DNA of 64,000 nucleotides. Origin: AC-32 sp963716865 (GTDB lineage: Bacteria > Actinomycetota > Thermoleophilia > Gaiellales > Gaiellaceae). The stretch is taken from NCBI GenBank assembly GCA_963716865.1, contig CAVQUF010000003.1, positions 496,001 through 560,000 of the forward strand, read 5' to 3'. A program made the translations under genes and the position numbers. The notes beneath the pieces were generated by a model. That model was not told the origin of the DNA. It worked only from the letters and a program-made list of their open reading frames with translations, and did not search any database. This document shows positions 61,536-64,000 of the stretch, piece after piece; positions within the stretch are counted from its first letter, which is position 1; each line of letters opens with the position of its first letter.

Positions 61536-62341
61536 GAGAGCGCGAGCAGGGCCACGCCCGCCGCGACCAGCACGGCCCCGGCGAGGCGGACCGGGCCCAC
61601 GCGCTCCTTCAGCACGACCGCAGCGAGGGCGGTCGCGATCACGACGCTCGTCTCCCGCACGGCCGCGACCGCAGGTGCGCTCGCGAGCCGGAGGGCAAGC
61701 AGGACGAATAGGTACGCGCAGGCAGAGGCCACCCCGATCGCGACCGTCGGCAGGCCGAGAGCACGCGCGTACCGCCGGCGCCCGACGAAGACCGGATACG
61801 CGATCGCCGGCCCGAGCATCACAAGCAGCAGATACGGCGCCGCGTTCGCGTGGTGGATGCCGTAGCGGTCGGCGACCGTGTAGCCGGCGATCACCGCGGC
61901 GATCAGCGCACCGGCCCCGAGCGCGCCGAGGCTGCCGCGAAGATGCCCCCGCACGAGGAGCACTCCCGCGGCGACCGCGAGCACACCCGCGACCTCACCC
62001 GCCGACGGCCTCGAGACCGCCACGATCACCGTGAGGACGAGTACTAGCACCGGCGCCAGCCCGCGGGCGACCGGGTAGACGACGCTCAGCTCGAAGCGCC
62101 GGTAGGCGGCCACGAGCAGGACGACGTAGACGAGCTCGAGCGTCCCCGAGACGACGATGAAAGGGATCGCGGCGCTCTCCACGCGCCACGTGAACGCCGC
62201 CGGCAGCGCCATCGAGAGCACGAGAAAGCTGACGGCGACCGCCGCCGCCGCCTCGGTGTCCTGCTCGCGGGCGAGGAACAGGTTCCAGAGCGCGTGAAGG
62301 AGAGCTGCAGCGAGCGCGAGCGCCAGCGCGTCGAGCGGCAT
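61532..62341 (-). CDS. EamA/DMT-family transporter
   Basis: 269 aa, ten helices in two EamA repeats. N-terminal ALLHALWNLFLARE and C-terminal VVIATALAAVVLKERVGPVRLAGAVLVAAGV match the family. Substrate unknown; relatives export amino acids or metabolites. Stop shares CTAG with otsB. Confidence 0.84.
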   Translation of the reverse strand: MPLDALALALAAALLHALWNLFLAREQDTEAAAAVAVSFLVLSMALPAAFTWRVESAAIPFIVVSGTLELVYVVLLVAAYRRFELSVVYPVARGLAPVLVLVLTVIVAVSRPSAGEVAGVLAVAAGVLLVRGHLRGSLGALGAGALIAAVIAGYTVADRYGIHHANAAPYLLLVMLGPAIAYPVFVGRRRYARALGLPTVAIGVASACAYLFVLLALRLASAPAVAAVRETSVVIATALAAVVLKERVGPVRLAGAVLVAAGVALLALS

Positions 62342-62381
62342 CTACGGGCGCGGCCGGCGGGCTCGTGGCACGGCGCGACCG

Positions 62382-62387
62382 TACCAT
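62382..62387 (+). promoter_or_regulatory. Candidate -10 box of the NUDIX gene
   Basis: TACCAT, 7 nt, then GTG 62395. Favors this start over GTG 62365. Confidence 0.45.
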
Positions 62388-62394
62388 CGGCCGA

Positions 62395-62970
62395 GTGCAC
62401 CTCACAGAGGCCGTGCTCGGATCGCTGCGGGAGCGCTACGGGGCGCCCGAGCCGCTGCGCTGGGAAGGGGAGGTCAGCCGGCAGGAGTTCGCCCTCGCAG
62501 GCAGCTCGCCCGAGCGGCGACACGACGTGACGTTCTTCGTGTTCGACCCGCGAGACCGGCTGGCGCTGATCCAGAAGCCGTCGTACCCGCCTCCGGTTTG
62601 GCGTCCGCCGGGCGGCGGCGTGCGGGCGGACGAGCGGTTCGAGGACGGCGTCCTACGGGAGGCGCTGGAGGAGCTGGGTATCGAGATCGCGCTCGAGCGG
62701 TTCCTCGTCAGCACGGAGGCGACGTTCCGCTACGCCGGCGACGTGATCGAGTGGCGCACGCTCGTCTTCTCCGCGCGCACCGAGGCGGACGCGCTCGACC
62801 CGCAGGACACGCGCGAGATCTCCGCGGCCCGCTGGGGCACGGCCGCCGAGCTGGCCGGCCCGCTCCGAGCGGCGATGTTGGAGACGGGCCGGGGCCTTTG
62901 GCGCTACCGCGTGTCCCTGCACGACGCCACCCTGTCCGTTCTGGCCAGGTCCGAGGGACTGTCCCCCTGA
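62395..62970 (+). CDS. NUDIX hydrolase
   Basis: 191 aa from the GTG at 62395. NUDIX box GGGVRADERFEDGVLREALEE with LGIE fits the metal-binding G-x5-E-x7-R-E-x2-E-E-x-G consensus. Hydrolyses a nucleoside diphosphate linked compound; substrate unknown. The first 45 residues have no recognisable domain. Confidence 0.87.
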   Translation: MHLTEAVLGSLRERYGAPEPLRWEGEVSRQEFALAGSSPERRHDVTFFVFDPRDRLALIQKPSYPPPVWRPPGGGVRADERFEDGVLREALEELGIEIALERFLVSTEATFRYAGDVIEWRTLVFSARTEADALDPQDTREISAARWGTAAELAGPLRAAMLETGRGLWRYRVSLHDATLSVLARSEGLSP

Positions 62971-62978
62971 CGTGGCCC

Positions 62979-64000
62979 TTACGGCCTGTCGGCGGTCGCC
63001 GCCTCGCGTCGGAGGACATCCCAGGCGAGCCGAACATCCTCCTCGGTCGTCCGCTCGTTGCCGACGGCGAGGCGCAGGACGAAGCGGCCGTTCAGGCGCG
63101 TGGGCGAGAGGAAGACCTCGCCGCTTGCGTTGACGCGCTCGAGCAGCGCCTCGTTCTCCTCGTCCGACCCGTCGCGCCGGAAGCAGACGACCGAGAACGG
63201 CCTCGGCGCGCACAGCTCCCAGCCGGGCTCGTCCCGAACCCAGCCCTCGAACTGCTCCGCGAGCCGGACTCCGCGCCGGATCAGCTCCTGGAGGCCCTCG
63301 CGCCCGTAGCAGCGCAGCACCGCCCAGAGCCTGAGCGCCCGGAAGCCTCGGCCGAGCTCGACCCCGTACTCGCTGAAGCTGACCACCTCGTCGGTCGTGC
63401 GCAGGTACTCGGGGACGACGCTGAAGGCCGCACGCAGGTCCTCCGGCCGCCGCGTCCAGAGCGCGGAACAGCCCTGCGTGGACAGCAGCCACTTGTGCGG
63501 GTTCACGACTAGCGAGTCGGCCCGCTCGACGCCCTCGAACGCCCAGCGGAACTCCCGGCAGACCATCGCGCAGCCAGCGTAGGCGGCGTCAACGTGCAGC
63601 CAGACGCCGGCCGCCGCGCACGCCTCCGCGATCGGCGCCACCGGGTCGACCGAGGTCGTCGAGGTCGTCCCGACCGTCGCCACCACGGCACAGGCGCCTT
63701 CCAGCTCGAGCGCCTCCGGCCGCATCCGGAACTCCTCGTCCACGGGCGCCTTGCGCAGCTCGAGCCCGAGCAGCTTGCACGCGCGGTCGACCGAGGAGTG
63801 CGCCTGCTCGGACGCGACCACGAACCCCGGCCGGGCCTCGCGCGCCGCGGCCAGCGCGGCCAGCGTCGAGAGAGACCCGCCCTGCTCGAGGTGACCGTGC
63901 CAGCCGCCCGGCAGCCCGAGCAGCTCCGCGAGCCAGTCGAGCGTCACCTCCTCGAGCTCCTGCAGCGCCGGCGATGTGCGCCAGAGGATCCCCACCTGGT
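62979..64000 (-). CDS. PLP-dependent decarboxylase (aromatic-amino-acid/glutamate type), 5' truncated
   Basis: About 340 aa visible; the frame is open to the right edge and about 100-130 N-terminal residues are missing compared with group II decarboxylases. The cofactor Lys is in SLVVNPHKWLLSTQG, PLP-stacking region HVDAAYAGCAMV is present, and LAVGNERTTEEDVRLAWDVL ends the protein. Decarboxylates an aromatic or acidic L-amino acid; substrate unclear. Confidence 0.88.
   Translation of the reverse strand, partial: QVGILWRTSPALQELEEVTLDWLAELLGLPGGWHGHLEQGGSLSTLAALAAAREARPGFVVASEQAHSSVDRACKLLGLELRKAPVDEEFRMRPEALELEGACAVVATVGTTSTTSVDPVAPIAEACAAAGVWLHVDAAYAGCAMVCREFRWAFEGVERADSLVVNPHKWLLSTQGCSALWTRRPEDLRAAFSVVPEYLRTTDEVVSFSEYGVELGRGFRALRLWAVLRCYGREGLQELIRRGVRLAEQFEGWVRDEPGWELCAPRPFSVVCFRRDGSDEENEALLERVNASGEVFLSPTRLNGRFVLRLAVGNERTTEEDVRLAWDVLRREAATADRP

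Overview
The window is about 70% G+C throughout, with dense, short-spaced and often overlapping genes, many GTG starts and few Shine-Dalgarno sites. The gene set points to Actinomycetota: an fhaA-fhaB-pstP-rodA-pbpA-pknB cell-growth cluster, a DCD:DUT-like dCTP deaminase, a SUF system using SufU, and a caa3-type oxidase. Deep lineages such as Thermoleophilia fit best, but that placement is inference; there is no rRNA in the window to confirm it. No phage, integrase, transposase or CRISPR array was seen.

Layout. 1-9.5 kb: Ser/Thr kinase (cut by the window edge), two FHA proteins, PP2C phosphatase, SEDS glycosyltransferase, class B PBP, PASTA kinase PknB and D-Ala-D-Ala ligase, all on the plus strand; this is a phospho-signalling and peptidoglycan-synthesis operon. 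9.5-18.3 kb: a second receptor-like kinase with its upstream class III aminotransferase, a DUF4015 protein, dcd, an MFS carrier, a PlsC-like acyltransferase, an FMN alpha-hydroxy-acid oxidase and a secreted protein. 18.3-28.3 kb: an SDR protein, an unexplained non-coding stretch, an O-methyltransferase, 3-methyladenine glycosylase, and the SUF Fe-S genes (Rieske-sufU-sufS and sufCBD), split by a plus-strand pair that includes a cytochrome c/Cys-repeat fusion lipoprotein. 28.3-37.7 kb: tatAC, adenosine deaminase, a TPR protein, a di-heme cytochrome c, and a caa3 oxidase operon (ctaC-ctaD-usp-ctaE) with universal-stress-type proteins in and beside it.

37.7-48.3 kb is a surface-polysaccharide region. 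It holds tRNA-Lys, a UDP-N-acetyl-hexosamine uronic acid pathway (2-epimerase, 6-dehydrogenase, Gfo/Idh 3-dehydrogenase type, left-handed beta-helix acetyltransferase), a four-copy 62-bp hairpin repeat array, a SpoIID-like protein and a subtilase, and the dTDP-rhamnose genes rmlB and rmlACD. 48.3-55.4 kb: MMPL exporter, Hsp20-Lon proteostasis pair, a small membrane protein and an M23 peptidase. 55.4-60.1 kb: a zinc regulon (znuACB, zur, a YraQ-type permease and a TIGR03943 protein) with an operator-like inverted repeat between znuA and zur. 60.1-64 kb: a split TauE/SafE pair, otsB, a DMT transporter, a NUDIX hydrolase and a PLP decarboxylase cut by the window end.

Three cross-window patterns stand out: a TAnnnT hexamer placed 6-7 nt before at least eleven start codons, suggesting leaderless mRNAs; a 24-nt palindromic repeat present twice, once inside the rmlD reading frame; and three convergent gene pairs whose stop codons share a single CTAG.
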